Part shown: positions 42,523 through 50,844 of the stretch, piece by piece
Position numbering within the stretch: position 1 is the stretch's first letter
How the letters are laid out: every line of letters starts with the position of its first letter
NCBI RefSeq assembly: GCF_000472445.1
Contig: NZ_AXAJ01000003.1
Span: 62,159-126,158 of the forward strand
Length of the DNA: 64,000 nucleotides
From: Burkholderia sp. WSM2230
GTDB lineage: Bacteria > Pseudomonadota > Gammaproteobacteria > Burkholderiales > Burkholderiaceae
Direction of reading: 5' to 3'
Translations under genes and position numbers: made by a program
Notes under the pieces: generated by a model
What the model was told of the DNA's origin: nothing
The model's database searches: none
Seen by the model: the letters and a program-made list of their open reading frames with translations, nothing else

Positions 42523-43359
42523 TCAGTTGTCGAGACGGCGTGCCGGTGTGCCGCCGATCTCCAGCACGATGCGCGCGACGCATTCGAGCAGCGCGGGCCC
42601 GGCGCGGCTGATGAGCCAGTCGCGCGGGCACTGGTCGGCAGCGCCGCCGCAGTTGACCGCGTAGCGTTCGCCGGACGGGCCGGTGAAGCCGAGCGCGATC
42701 GCATTCAGTCCGTCATACCACTCGCCGGTGGCGACAGCGAAACCGCGCTCGATGGTTTCCTGCAGCGCCGTTTCGAGCCGCCCGCCGACGTGGCCCCAGT
42801 CGTCGCCCTCGGCGGCCTGCAGGCCGGTCAGCAGTTTTTCGCGATCCGCTTCGTCGAGCGCGGCCAGATAGGCGCGGCCGATTGCGGTGCGGCTCAGGCT
42901 CATCCGCGCGCCGACTTCGAGGCGCGACACGAGCACGGCCGAGCGTGGCCGGATCACGTCGATCACCACCATGTCGAGCCGGTCGCGCACCGCCAGATGC
43001 ACCGAAAGCCGCGTGCGTTCCGCGAGTTCGATCAGGAAGGGGCGGGCACGCGCGCGAATGTCGAAGTTGCGCAAAAAACCGTTGCTGAGCTCCAGCACCG
43101 ACGACGTCAGCACGAAACGTTCGCTGTCGGGCAGCCGGAACAGAAAACCGGTGCCGACGAGGGTCGCCGTGATGCGCGACACCGTGGGTTTAGGAATGCC
43201 GGTGATTTCGGTCAGTTCGCGGTTGCTGAGCGGCGCGTCCGCCGCGGCAACAGAGCGGAGCACGGTCAAGCCTCGTGCCAGCGCGGTGACCTCGTCGCCG
43301 GAGCCGTCTTTCTCTTTGACGGGGTCGGCGGCGCTGCGGGTTCGCGTTCGTGGGTTCAT
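42523..43359 (-). CDS. IclR-family transcriptional regulator
   Basis: 278 residues. The N-terminal winged HTH (about 24-90) has ALARGLTVLRSVAAADAPLSNREL followed by GIPKPTVSRITATLVGTGFLFR, with parts split for length. The C-terminal IclR effector domain (about 100-270) has DMVVIDVIRPRSAVLVSRLEVG and SRTAIGRAYLAAL, plus GEWYDGLNAIALGF near its end. It lies upstream of mdtABC in the same direction. It may regulate that operon, an adjacent RNA candidate, or distant catabolic genes; the ligand is unknown. Confidence 0.92.
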   Translation of the reverse strand: MNPRTRTRSAADPVKEKDGSGDEVTALARGLTVLRSVAAADAPLSNRELTEITGIPKPTVSRITATLVGTGFLFRLPDSERFVLTSSVLELSNGFLRNFDIRARARPFLIELAERTRLSVHLAVRDRLDMVVIDVIRPRSAVLVSRLEVGARMSLSRTAIGRAYLAALDEADREKLLTGLQAAEGDDWGHVGGRLETALQETIERGFAVATGEWYDGLNAIALGFTGPSGERYAVNCGGAADQCPRDWLISRAGPALLECVARIVLEIGGTPARRLDN

Positions 43360-43470
43360 GTGATTTTGGAACGATATTTCAGATTATTTGCGCGTAGGCG
43401 CGCGGTGCGGCGCCCATGCGCTGGACGCCAGGCCGCGCGGCAGGCGGGGCTTGGCGCCGGAATTCTTCGT

Positions 43471-43493
43471 ATTATTCATTGTATCGGAATAAT
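43471..43493. promoter_or_regulatory. Perfect inverted repeat upstream of the IclR gene
   Basis: ATTATTC (43471-43477) and GAATAAT (43487-43493) are separated by 9 bp in an AT-rich patch 112 bp upstream of the IclR start and 35 bp before the promoter of the RNA candidate. It is a plausible IclR operator, but binding is inferred from position only. Confidence 0.45.
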
Positions 43494-43527
43494 TTTCCGC
43501 AATGCGGCAAGGCTGTTTAGATTTTGC

Positions 43528-43556
43528 TTGACTTAGTCAGGATAACCATAAAAAAT
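43528..43556 (+). promoter_or_regulatory. Sigma-70-like promoter for an orphan RNA
   Basis: TTGACT (43528-43533) matches the -35 consensus at five of six positions. An A-rich -10 (AAAAAT at 43551-43556, 17-bp spacing) is weaker; TAAAAA at 43549 is an alternative. Transcription would start near 43563. Confidence 0.5.
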
Positions 43557-43562
43557 GGAACC

Positions 43563-43793
43563 TCATTTCGAAACACGGTATCAGGGTTGGCGCTTTAGTG
43601 CCTGCAGCCTGCCTTTCCATTGTCGGTGGAAGTGGCTAGCGTGAACCGCTCCGCGGCGGCAGTCGGTGCTTTGCACCGCATAGATCGTGTGGTCGCCCGC
43701 CCGTTTTCGAAATACCGTCTCTCAGGTTCTAGCACGGCCCTCGGAATGGCTAGAACTTTTCAAGGCGTCACGGAAACGTGACGCCTTTTTTTT
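43563..43793 (+). ncRNA. Candidate small regulatory RNA (about 230 nt)
   Basis: This AT-richer stretch has no usable reading frame. It is bounded by a promoter-like TTGACT-N17-AAAAAT and a strong terminator. Internal hairpins include CTTTCCA/TGGAAG near 43615-43635, GGTGC/GCACC near 43666-43678, and a perfect 8-bp GTTCTAGC/GCTAGAAC (43726-43733 with 43749-43756) just before the terminator. The neighbours on either side are minus-strand genes, so it is not a leader or UTR of a plus-strand gene. The 5' ACGGTAT (about 43576) can pair with ATACCGT (about 43712). I could not assign it to a known RNA family. Confidence 0.55.
43762..43793 (+). terminator. Strong rho-independent terminator
   Basis: A perfect 11-bp stem AAGGCGTCACG / CGTGACGCCTT with a GAAA tetraloop is followed by a run of T residues. 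It is the strongest terminator in the window and has no plus-strand protein gene in front of it. Confidence 0.95.
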
Positions 43794-43891
43794 GTGCGTA
43801 AATCGGCCCACATCAAGAAGCGTGTCAATGTGACGACACGCTTCACACGGCAGCGGGCGTTTGTCCGGACTACGGAGCGACTGCGCGGTTC

Positions 43892-45292
43892 TCAGTTCGG
43901 CGCCCGCTCGGGCAGCTTCGACAGAAGCGGTCCAAGACCCTCGGCGATAGTCAGGTGAGAGATGACGGCATCGCGCAGTCTCTGATACGGAAGTCCCGCG
44001 AGCATCGCTGTCTGCATTGCGGCCATCACTTCTCCAGCCTCCGAACCGATCATCGTGAAACCGAGGATACGGTCATCGTTCGCGCCGACGAGTACCTTCA
44101 TGAAACCCTGCGTTTCGTCGGTGGCTTCCGTTCGCAAGACGTTGCTCATCGGCAGTGTTGCGACACGAACCGGGATTCCCTGACGTTGCGCGTCGCTCTC
44201 GCTCAAGCCGACTCGCGCGAGTGGGGGATCGGTGAACAGCGTGTAGGGAATCAACCGGTCGCCGGTGCTGCGCTTGCCTCCCGCAAGATTGTCGCGGACG
44301 ATTCTGAAGTCATCGACGGAGACATGCGTGAATTGCGGACTGCCGGCGACTTCGCCGATCGCCCAAACGTCGGGCGCCGACGTCTGCAGCCGCTCGTTCA
44401 CGCGGATGAACCCGCGGCCGTCGAGCTCGATGCCTGCGTGCGCGAGGCCGATGTCGCGCGTGTTCGGAACGCGTCCTGCCGCAACCAGAATGTCGCTGCC
44501 ATCCACAGCCTGCTTTCCGGAAGGCGTTCGTACGACAATGCGTACCTGCGTTCCCGAACGACCCTCAACGCTGAGCACGTGCGCGTCGAGCACGACCTCG
44601 ATCTCTTCCGCGCGGAGAATGCGCAGCATTTCGTCGCTCACATCGGCGTCTTCGCGGGCCATCAGCCGCGTGCTGCGCTCGATGATGGTCACGCGGCTCC
44701 CGAAGCGGCGATAGGCCTGCGCCATCTCGACGCCGATATAACCGCCGCCCAGTACGATCAGGTGCGTGGGTACGCGATCGAGATCAAGAGCGCCGATGTG
44801 CGTCAGCGGCTCAGCCGCTGCCAGTCCGGGCACGTCCGGGATCGCGGCGTGCGTGCCGACGTTCACCACCACCTGATTGCCGCTTAACGTGCGCGTGCCG
44901 CCATCGTTGAGTTGGACCTCGATTGTCCTCGGTGCGACGAAGCGGCCATTGCCCATGATCAACTCGGCGCCGCTCGATGCATACGCCTGCACATGGAATG
45001 CCGCTTCCCGTTCGACCATCGCGCGCTTGCGGTCGCGAACCTTCGTCATGTCGATCGCGACGGATCCAGTCGTCGTGCCGAAGTCGCCGGCATGCCGCGT
45101 CAGATGAGCAACCCGCGCGCTCCAGATTTCATTCTTGCTGGGCAGACAGGCGACGGCCGGGCACGAGCCGCCTACCCATTGCCGTTCGACCACAGCCACG
45201 CGTTGTCCCGAGCGGCCCAGGTGCCACGCCAGCAGCTTGCCGCCCTGGCCACTGCCGAGAATCAGCGTATCGAATTGTTCGATGTGAGACAT
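43892..45292 (-). CDS. FAD-dependent pyridine nucleotide-disulfide oxidoreductase (mercuric reductase-like)
   Basis: 466-residue class-I flavoprotein disulfide reductase. FAD binding is by LILGSGQGGKLLAW. The redox-active pair is C44-PAVA-C49 in GGSCPAVACLPSK. NAD(P) binding is by IVLGGGYIGVEMAQAYRRFG, and the second FAD motif is VWAIGEVAGSPQFTH. The C-terminus has the dimerisation domain (PPLARVGLSESDA to ISHLTIAEGLGPLL) but the usual HxHPT-type catalytic His is SHLTIAEG here. It lies 127 bp from an AhpD-like gene in the same direction, suggesting a thiol-redox function. True mercuric reductase is unlikely because the C-terminal Cys pair is absent. Confidence 0.88.
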   Translation of the reverse strand: MSHIEQFDTLILGSGQGGKLLAWHLGRSGQRVAVVERQWVGGSCPAVACLPSKNEIWSARVAHLTRHAGDFGTTTGSVAIDMTKVRDRKRAMVEREAAFHVQAYASSGAELIMGNGRFVAPRTIEVQLNDGGTRTLSGNQVVVNVGTHAAIPDVPGLAAAEPLTHIGALDLDRVPTHLIVLGGGYIGVEMAQAYRRFGSRVTIIERSTRLMAREDADVSDEMLRILRAEEIEVVLDAHVLSVEGRSGTQVRIVVRTPSGKQAVDGSDILVAAGRVPNTRDIGLAHAGIELDGRGFIRVNERLQTSAPDVWAIGEVAGSPQFTHVSVDDFRIVRDNLAGGKRSTGDRLIPYTLFTDPPLARVGLSESDAQRQGIPVRVATLPMSNVLRTEATDETQGFMKVLVGANDDRILGFTMIGSEAGEVMAAMQTAMLAGLPYQRLRDAVISHLTIAEGLGPLLSKLPERAPN

Positions 45293-45418
45293 GACTTCCT
45301 CTATTCAGATTGGAGTTGAGCGAGTGCCGCGCGGACAGTGCTTCGTCCTTCGGCACGAGATTCTTCGCAGGCGAGCGGATATGTCACGGCATGACATTTC
45401 CGCTCGCCAACGCGCCGC

Positions 45419-45958
45419 TTATTTGACCGACGGAAAATCGACGTCGGTGTCGTTGATGCGATTGAATGTGTTAGTGAAAATCGTCATGGCAATCGCCAGC
45501 GCTATCTCGGCCAGCTGAGTGTCGCTGTAGCCCGCCGCGCGAATGGCTGCAAATTCGCTTTCGCTGATCGTGCCGCGCGTGGTTTGCAGGTTCAGAACGA
45601 AGTGGATCAGCGCATCGCGCTTCGTATCGCCCGTGGGCTGTCCCGCGCGAATCCGGTCGAGGGTGTCGCGCGACAGGCCCGCCATCTTGCCGAGCATCAC
45701 GTGTGCGGCGACACAGTAGTCACAACCTGTCTGCTCGCTCACGAGGACCTTGATAGTCTCCAGGTCCTGCTTGCTCAGACTGCTGGAGGCGAGGGCGCCT
45801 TCGGCGTCCAGCGCAGCGTTCAATGTGACGGGCGCGAGATGGCCGAGTGTGGCGAACAGGTTCGGCACGCTGCCGCCGGCGACTTTGCGGACTCGCGCGT
45901 AGACTTCAGCGGTGGCGCCAGTGGCGTTCGTAATAGCCGGAATTGCAATGCGACTCAT
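45419..45958 (-). CDS. AhpD-like carboxymuconolactone decarboxylase-family protein
   Basis: 179 residues. The AhpD-type motif is complete: E75, C79-DY-C82 and H86 in EQTGCDYCVAAH. Such proteins act as alkylhydroperoxidases or thiol-disulfide reductants. The start at 45958 is preceded by GAGG seven bases upstream; a longer GTG start at 45994 is possible. It is divergent from an AraC regulator (46071), with a short shared promoter region, and co-directional with a disulfide reductase. The trio resembles a peroxide or electrophile response unit. Confidence 0.88.
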   Translation of the reverse strand: MSRIAIPAITNATGATAEVYARVRKVAGGSVPNLFATLGHLAPVTLNAALDAEGALASSSLSKQDLETIKVLVSEQTGCDYCVAAHVMLGKMAGLSRDTLDRIRAGQPTGDTKRDALIHFVLNLQTTRGTISESEFAAIRAAGYSDTQLAEIALAIAMTIFTNTFNRINDTDVDFPSVK

Positions 45959-46015
45959 GGTGGACCTCATTCGGTGGTGGTTAGGAGCCTCCACTGTAGG
46001 TCTACTGGATGAGCT

Positions 46016-46039
46016 TATTGAGTCTCTAAATTCTCAATA
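46016..46039. promoter_or_regulatory. 24-bp palindrome in the AhpD-like/AraC divergent promoter
   Basis: TATTGAG (46016-46022) and CTCAATA (46033-46039) form a perfect 7-bp inverted repeat with a 10-bp spacer, in an AT-rich island between the divergent genes. Its position makes it a good operator candidate for the AraC regulator. Confidence 0.5.
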
Positions 46040-46070
46040 TCATGCTCAAAAGTATCATTCTGGGAAAAAC

Positions 46071-47042
46071 ATGTCGCCCTCACTGGATTGGTTGAGCCGT
46101 CTGCTCGGCATGATGACCGTACGCGGTCAGCTTGAACTTCGGTGCTCGTATGGCGCACCGTGGCAAGTCATCTATGCGGATTCGGGCGCGGGCGAAATGC
46201 CTTATCACATCGTGCTGGCCGGCTCGGCCATTCTGGAGACGCCCGGCAGCGGCAAGCCGCAGCAGCTGTGCGCCGGTGACATCGTCATGCTGCCGCAAGG
46301 CTCCGCCCATAAGCTTCATGACGGCAGCGGCGCGCGGCCGAAACCTGCACGTGAACGCATGGGCTTGAACCTCACCATCAGCGAAAACAAAGGCGCGGGA
46401 GAGCGTCTGGACATGTTGTGCGGACGTATTGTTCTGGCGCCTCCGCATGACCGCTTGATTCGCGAGTATTTACCGACGCGGCTCGTCATCCGGACGTCGA
46501 CCGCAAGGGCGAGCGGGCAGGGCGGGGCTCTCGACCAGTTGAACGGTCTCGTCGCACTCATGCGGGCGGAATCCAGCGCCGACAATCTCGGGGGCTACGC
46601 AATGATGAATGCGCTGTCGGCGGCTCTGTTCGCGCTAACTCTGCGTGTCAGCAGCGAGTCCGACGAGGCCCCTACCGGCCTGCTTGCGCTCGCTGGGCAC
46701 TCGCGTCTATCGCCCGCACTCGCGGCCATTTTCAACGACCCGGCACGAGATTGGACCCTGCCGGAGTTGGCGAGACTCTGCAGCATGTCGCGTGCTACGC
46801 TGATCCGGCACTTTCAGGACAAGGTAGGACGCTCGCCCTTCGATCTCCTGACCGATGTCCGGATGGCGCTGGCCGCCAATGAACTGAAAAGGCCCGGCAT
46901 TTCGACCGAGGCCGTGGCTGAAACTGTCGGCTATCAATCCGTGGCCGCATTCAGGCGCGCCTTCAGCCAGCATTTCGGTCTGACACCGGCAGACTGGCGC
47001 CGCTCACAGTTGGACAAGCAGCAGGTTGCCGTCGGAAGTTGA
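46071..47042 (+). CDS. AraC-family regulator with cupin-type sensor domain
   Basis: 323 residues. The N-terminal half (about 1-190) is a cupin_6-type sensor (MSPSLDWLSRLLGMMTVRGQLELRC, VLAGSAILETPGSGKPQQLCAGDIVMLPQGSAHKL in parts). The C-terminal half has two AraC HTH units (WTLPELARLCSMSRATLIRHFQ and TEAVAETVGYQSVAAFRRAFSQHFG). The start at 46071 is chosen because it gives the family N-terminus; the longer in-frame start at 45912 overlaps the divergent gene. It probably regulates the AhpD-like and reductase genes. Confidence 0.9.
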   Translation: MSPSLDWLSRLLGMMTVRGQLELRCSYGAPWQVIYADSGAGEMPYHIVLAGSAILETPGSGKPQQLCAGDIVMLPQGSAHKLHDGSGARPKPARERMGLNLTISENKGAGERLDMLCGRIVLAPPHDRLIREYLPTRLVIRTSTARASGQGGALDQLNGLVALMRAESSADNLGGYAMMNALSAALFALTLRVSSESDEAPTGLLALAGHSRLSPALAAIFNDPARDWTLPELARLCSMSRATLIRHFQDKVGRSPFDLLTDVRMALAANELKRPGISTEAVAETVGYQSVAAFRRAFSQHFGLTPADWRRSQLDKQQVAVGS

Positions 47043-47057
47043 GAGCGAGGCAGGTTC

Positions 47058-47309
47058 CTTGCCGGCGCCTGCTGTACGCTGCAAATCCGAAGTCAAGCCG
47101 CCCCTGAACCCAGTCGGGTCGGCGGCACCTGTGGCATTCGAAGCGCCCGAACCGTTAATCTGCAGATAAGCGGCAGCCACCTTTAACGGACCATAGTCGT
47201 AGGTTGTGCCCGCGCTGTAGGCGCGGTTAACGGCAAAGCCGTTCTGGCTGTTGCTGAATGCGTACATGCCGCCGAACTTGAAACCGGAATAGTTGTTCTG
47301 CGCAACGAA
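47058..47309 (-). pseudogene. Internal fragment of a Burkholderia-type trimeric porin
   Basis: The translation reads FVAQNNYSGFKFGGMYAFSNSQ and later YDYGPLKVAAAYLQINGSG. This aligns with NNYGGLSFGGLYGFSNQ and SLSVAAAYMQIN of the intact porin at 49112. There is no signal peptide, no N-terminal barrel strands and no C-terminal Phe. Similarity stops near RTAGAG, 16 bp from the end of the AraC gene. It is a truncated remnant of about 84 codons, and no known repair would restore a full gene here. Confidence 0.8.
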
Positions 47310-47684
47310 GGTTCATGAACGCTGACGCGCACATCACATTGATGTTATTTGCGATTCCTGAATATTTTCGTATTCCTATCGTCCGATTCATCGACATTCG
47401 CTGCGCGAACCTCGCGCCTATAGGAGCAGCGGGGCCAGCACCCGGCAAACCGTTGCGACAACTGTTTCTGCCTGGAAGCTCCTGCCGTCGATGGCCATGG
47501 CCACAATGGCGGCACGGCGTTATGGCGGAAGGCGAAAGAAAATGTCAAAAAGGTAATCAGACTGTCACTACGCGGTCAACGCCACATCAAGACAATGGGT
47601 GCCTTGTGAATCAGATCGGCTGGGCCCATCGGTTCTCGACCAACGGGTCAGGTAACCAGAACTTCAAACGCTCAAGAGCAAAAC
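47310..47684. other. Gap between porin remnant and small ORF
   Basis: About 375 bp of mixed, lower-GC DNA. Short reading frames exist on both strands, but none has a ribosome-binding site together with recognisable content. I saw no transposase remnant or tRNA. Confidence 0.35.
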
Positions 47685-47888
47685 GTGAAGAGAATCCTCG
47701 ATCTGGCTATTGGCGCCATTGTCTTTTCCGCATTGACTTTTGCGACTGTTGAGGCCGCCTACGCGCGCGGCGGACCCCGTGAGGAATATGCGAAGAAGGA
47801 CGAGAGTACGACCCAGCCGGAGCCACCCGCTTCGGACGCAGACGGCACGGCGACCCAAAAAGACTCGAGTACTTGCACACGCCGCTGA
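47685..47888 (+). CDS. Small putative secreted protein
   Basis: 67 residues from a GTG start, with an N-terminal hydrophobic stretch (LAIGAIVFSALTFATVEAAYA) resembling a signal peptide. A hydrophilic, Glu/Lys/Thr/Pro-rich remainder has no recognisable domain. The ribosome-binding site is weak (CAAGAG). It lies in the decayed region between the porin remnant and a LysR gene, so it may be spurious. Confidence 0.35.
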   Translation: MKRILDLAIGAIVFSALTFATVEAAYARGGPREEYAKKDESTTQPEPPASDADGTATQKDSSTCTRR

Positions 47889-48026
47889 AAAGATCACGTG
47901 TGGCATGTAAGGTGGTTGCGCCTTGCGGCGAGGCTCGGCGGATCGATTGTCCGAGGGGAAAACGATCTTTCTTGCACGACGCTTTCCGGGACCGCCTGGA
48001 ACGCCTCAACCGCTACCAACGATCCC

Positions 48027-49010
48027 ATGAATCAATTAGCCTCAATTCGCATTTTCGCCAAGGTTGCAGAGTGCTTGAGTTTCGCTGAGGCGGCAAAACA
48101 GCTGGGCATTTCAGCTTCGGTCATCACGCGCAGCGTCGCGGGGCTCGAACAGCATCTCGGTGTGCGGCTCGTTAGCCGCACCACCCGCCGGGTTTCGCTG
48201 ACGCCCGCCGGGCAAATGTATTGTGAGCATTGTGTGGGACTGCTAAGGCATCTGGCGACAATGGACGAATGCGTGAGCGTTGCCGCTGCTCAGCCTGCCG
48301 GACTTTTGCGGATTGCAGCGTCTTCTTCGTATGCTTGCACCGACCTTCCAGACGTACTCGCAGGCTACAAGGCAAAAGAGCCGCGTACACAGTTCCATCT
48401 GACCGTGTTCGATAACATGACGGATGTTACGGCGGCGGACTTCGACGTGTGCTTTAGCGCCGAGCGCCGGTTGCGCGATTCGTCACTGGTTTGCCGGGCG
48501 CTCGCACAGACACAGGAGGTGATCGTGGCGAGCCCAGCATATCTGGCACGTCGGCGAGCGCCGCGCACGCCGGCGGATCTATCTTCGCATGATGTCCTGA
48601 TCGCTTCGGATTCCCCCAGCCGCTACTGGGAATTCCGTGACAAGCACGGCACCCAGCGCGTGGTGGTGCGACCGATCCTGAACATGCAAAACCCTCTGCT
48701 TGTTAAGCGCTCGGTCGAGGCCGGCCTCGGCATTGCGCGGCTATCTCGCTCGGTCGTTCAACGCGAGCTCGCAGAGGGATCATTGAGCCCGCTGTTAGAA
48801 AACGCCAAACTGTGCGGCGACGAAAAGACGGTATGGATTCTTTACTCCGGACAACCGCATATGGCAATGGCAATCCGGGACTTTGTGGACTTCACGGTAC
48901 AGCGCTACCGCCAGACACCAGGTGAAAGCAAGCGCGAAACAGTCGTTCCTGTGGGGCGGGTACAACGCTACTTCAGCAATACTGAACTGCTGTGGACCGG
49001 CATTTTGTAG
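48027..49010 (+). CDS. LysR-family transcriptional regulator
   Basis: 327 residues. The winged HTH is at residues 1-60 (LASIRIFAKVAECLSFAEAAKQLG with ISASVITRSVAGLEQHLGVRL). The rest is the effector-binding region. It belongs to the GcvA/AaeR-like subgroup by its SRTTRRVSLTPAG segment. The start at 48027 gives the canonical MNQLASIRIF N-terminus; an in-frame start at 47898 does not. It lies 101 bp upstream of a porin gene in the same direction and may regulate it. A non-conserved 30-residue tail extends the C-terminus. Confidence 0.9.
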   Translation: MNQLASIRIFAKVAECLSFAEAAKQLGISASVITRSVAGLEQHLGVRLVSRTTRRVSLTPAGQMYCEHCVGLLRHLATMDECVSVAAAQPAGLLRIAASSSYACTDLPDVLAGYKAKEPRTQFHLTVFDNMTDVTAADFDVCFSAERRLRDSSLVCRALAQTQEVIVASPAYLARRRAPRTPADLSSHDVLIASDSPSRYWEFRDKHGTQRVVVRPILNMQNPLLVKRSVEAGLGIARLSRSVVQRELAEGSLSPLLENAKLCGDEKTVWILYSGQPHMAMAIRDFVDFTVQRYRQTPGESKRETVVPVGRVQRYFSNTELLWTGIL

Positions 49011-49111
49011 GTACTAAAGTGCGAACGCCTTTCGCCGGATTCCATCGCATGCGCGTTGTCGGCAGATGGATCCCGGCGAGGTCTTCAAACAAACACCAGG
49101 AACCTACTCTC

Positions 49112-50257
49112 ATGAAACGACTACTCGTTACGGGCGCGGCGCTCGGTTGCACGATCGCGCCAATGGCCGCAATGGCACAAAGCAGCGTCACTCTGTATGG
49201 TCTGATCGACGAAGGGCTCAACTACACGAACAACACCAAAGGTGGTTCTGCTGTGCAAATGCAAAGCGGCTTTGCGCAAGGCAGCCGGTGGGGCGTGAAA
49301 GGAAGTGAAGATCTCGGTGCTGGAGTCAAAGCTATATTCCAGTTGGAGAACGGTTTTGACGTCAATTCCGGAGCGCTGGGCCAGGGCGGGCGGATGTTCG
49401 GTCGGCAAGCCTATGTGGGCTTGAGTTCGCCGCAACTGGGCACCCTGACAATGGGTCGTCAGTACGACTCCGTGGTGGACTACCTCGCTCCGCTTACTGC
49501 GAATGGCAACTGGGCGGGCTATCTTCTGTCGCATCCGTATGACAACGACAATACGGACAACTCTTTCCGCCTGAACAACAGTGTGAAGTACGCGAGCAAC
49601 AATTATGGCGGCCTTTCGTTTGGCGGCCTTTATGGTTTCAGCAACCAGGCGGGCGGGTTTGCGAACAACCGGTCGTATAGCCTCGGGGCTCAATACGTCG
49701 GTGCGTCACTATCGGTTGCCGCCGCGTACATGCAGATAAACAATCCTGGCGGAACCGCGGCCGGTTCGCTCGCCACGGACGATACGGACTTCTTCGCGGC
49801 GCGTGAGCAGGTGTGGGGCGCAGGTATCAACTACACCATCGGTCCGACCTTGCTTGGTTTTGTGTATACGCACACCACGCTTAACGACGCAACGGGGTCG
49901 GTGTATGTAGGCAACTTTGCCAATCCCGCCAGCAGCCTGAAGTTCGACAACTTCGAGGTGAACGCGAAATATCAATTCGTCAAGAACGCGTTCGTTGGTG
50001 CGATGTACAACTACACGCTCGGACACTTCAATGGCGCTGCCGGTGATTCAAAGCCGAAGTGGCACCAGTTCGGGCTGATGGCAGACTACAATCTGTCGCC
50101 TCGTACCGACGTCTACGTGCAGGCCATGTATCAGCATCTGGCTGGGGGCAATGCCTCCGCTGCGCCACTCAACACGGCCTTCATTACCGGCGCGGATTCA
50201 CCTTCGACGACGGCAAATCAGGTCATTACCCGTGTAGCTATCCGGCATCAGTTCTGA
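49112..50257 (+). CDS. Trimeric outer-membrane porin (OmpC-like, Gram-negative porin family)
   Basis: 381-residue general-diffusion porin. The signal peptide ends at about residue 22 (MAAMA-QSSVTLYG). Typical 16-strand barrel motifs follow: SVTLYGLIDEGLNYTNN, GSRWGVKGSEDLGAGVKAIFQLENGF, FGRQAYVGLSSPQLGTLTMGRQYD and NNSVKYASNNYGGLSFGG. It ends with the required aromatic residue (RHQF). CCAGGAACC precedes the ATG at 49112; an upstream in-frame ATG at 48992 overlaps the LysR gene and is rejected. It is the only intact member of three porin loci in this segment. Confidence 0.95.
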   Translation: MKRLLVTGAALGCTIAPMAAMAQSSVTLYGLIDEGLNYTNNTKGGSAVQMQSGFAQGSRWGVKGSEDLGAGVKAIFQLENGFDVNSGALGQGGRMFGRQAYVGLSSPQLGTLTMGRQYDSVVDYLAPLTANGNWAGYLLSHPYDNDNTDNSFRLNNSVKYASNNYGGLSFGGLYGFSNQAGGFANNRSYSLGAQYVGASLSVAAAYMQINNPGGTAAGSLATDDTDFFAAREQVWGAGINYTIGPTLLGFVYTHTTLNDATGSVYVGNFANPASSLKFDNFEVNAKYQFVKNAFVGAMYNYTLGHFNGAAGDSKPKWHQFGLMADYNLSPRTDVYVQAMYQHLAGGNASAAPLNTAFITGADSPSTTANQVITRVAIRHQF

Positions 50258-50290
50258 CGTCATACGGCAACCGGCGCATCCGTATGCGCT

Positions 50291-50747
50291 GTTCTTCTCT
50301 CGCGCATGAATCCGTCCTTGCGCGAGAGTGCGAACCGGTTGCGTATGCATCACTCGGAAGCAGTGCTCGACCCAGCTTGCGTCGCGGCCGACGCCATGGC
50401 GCCGCCGGAGCCGTTCGGATGCTGGATTGCGTAGATTTCCTTGTTGCGGGCAATCGTCGCAACAGAAGGCGGATAGTCGTCGTCGCGCGTAGGCACGAGT
50501 CCCTCGGCTTGTGCCTGCTCCAGTTGTGCACGCACGTCAGCACGCGTTGGCCCGGGCGTGGTGGTCTGCGCGAAAGCGCTCGCGCCGAAAACGAGGCCGA
50601 GCGCGGTGACTGCAACAGAGCGTAGCAACTTCATGGTGTCTCTCCAGAACATTTATAGAAGAGTGGATGGAGTCCACGGGCTTCATTCTGGCGATTCGAC
50701 CTGTCCCGACTCTGACCAGCGGATTACGGTTTGGTTAACTCTTCTCG
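50291..50747 (-). repeat. 457-bp duplicated block, copy A (DUF4148 gene plus promoter)
   Basis: This block matches 61801-62257 at high identity with equal length, including the coding region at 50350-50634 and about 110 bp of upstream DNA. Conserved upstream elements include a TATAAA -10-like box (complement of 50652-50657) and the GGAGAGACACC ribosome-binding site. Both copies have the same orientation. Confidence 0.9.
50350..50634 (-). CDS. DUF4148 small exported protein (copy A)
   Basis: 94 residues. The signal peptide ends near residue 22 (GASAFA-QTTTP). The mature part has the DUF4148 pattern TRADVRAQLEQAQAEGLVP followed by YPPSVATIARNKEIYAIQHPN, then an Ala/Ser-rich end. These proteins are common, often multi-copy, in Burkholderia, and are of unknown periplasmic function. 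The ATG at 50634 has GGAGAGA upstream. It differs from the copy at 61859 by a handful of residues (for example TRDDD for APRND). Confidence 0.9.
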   Translation of the reverse strand: MKLLRSVAVTALGLVFGASAFAQTTTPGPTRADVRAQLEQAQAEGLVPTRDDDYPPSVATIARNKEIYAIQHPNGSGGAMASAATQAGSSTASE

Positions 50748-50844
50748 TTAGCAGCGCGCTGTTTATCCTGACCTTTGCACAGCCCTGCACAAGCACCACC
50801 TGTCCAATAGCGACCGTAGGTCGTACTCGCGATTTTGCGTCGGG

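Noticed and set aside
43563..43793. 6S RNA identity for the small RNA candidate
   Set aside because: I could not see the long closed-stem and central-bubble layout convincingly, and the genomic context differs from that expected of ssrS.
43892..45292. Mercuric reductase (merA) assignment
   Set aside because: The redox Cys pair is present, but the C-terminal vicinal cysteines and any mer genes are absent, so a generic disulfide reductase is safer.
45912..46070. Longer N-terminus for the AraC regulator
   Set aside because: It would overlap the divergent AhpD-like gene and cross the promoter palindrome; family similarity begins at 46071.
47345..47548. 67-codon minus-strand frame next to the porin remnant
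   Set aside because: No signal, domain or start context; it probably reflects chance openness.
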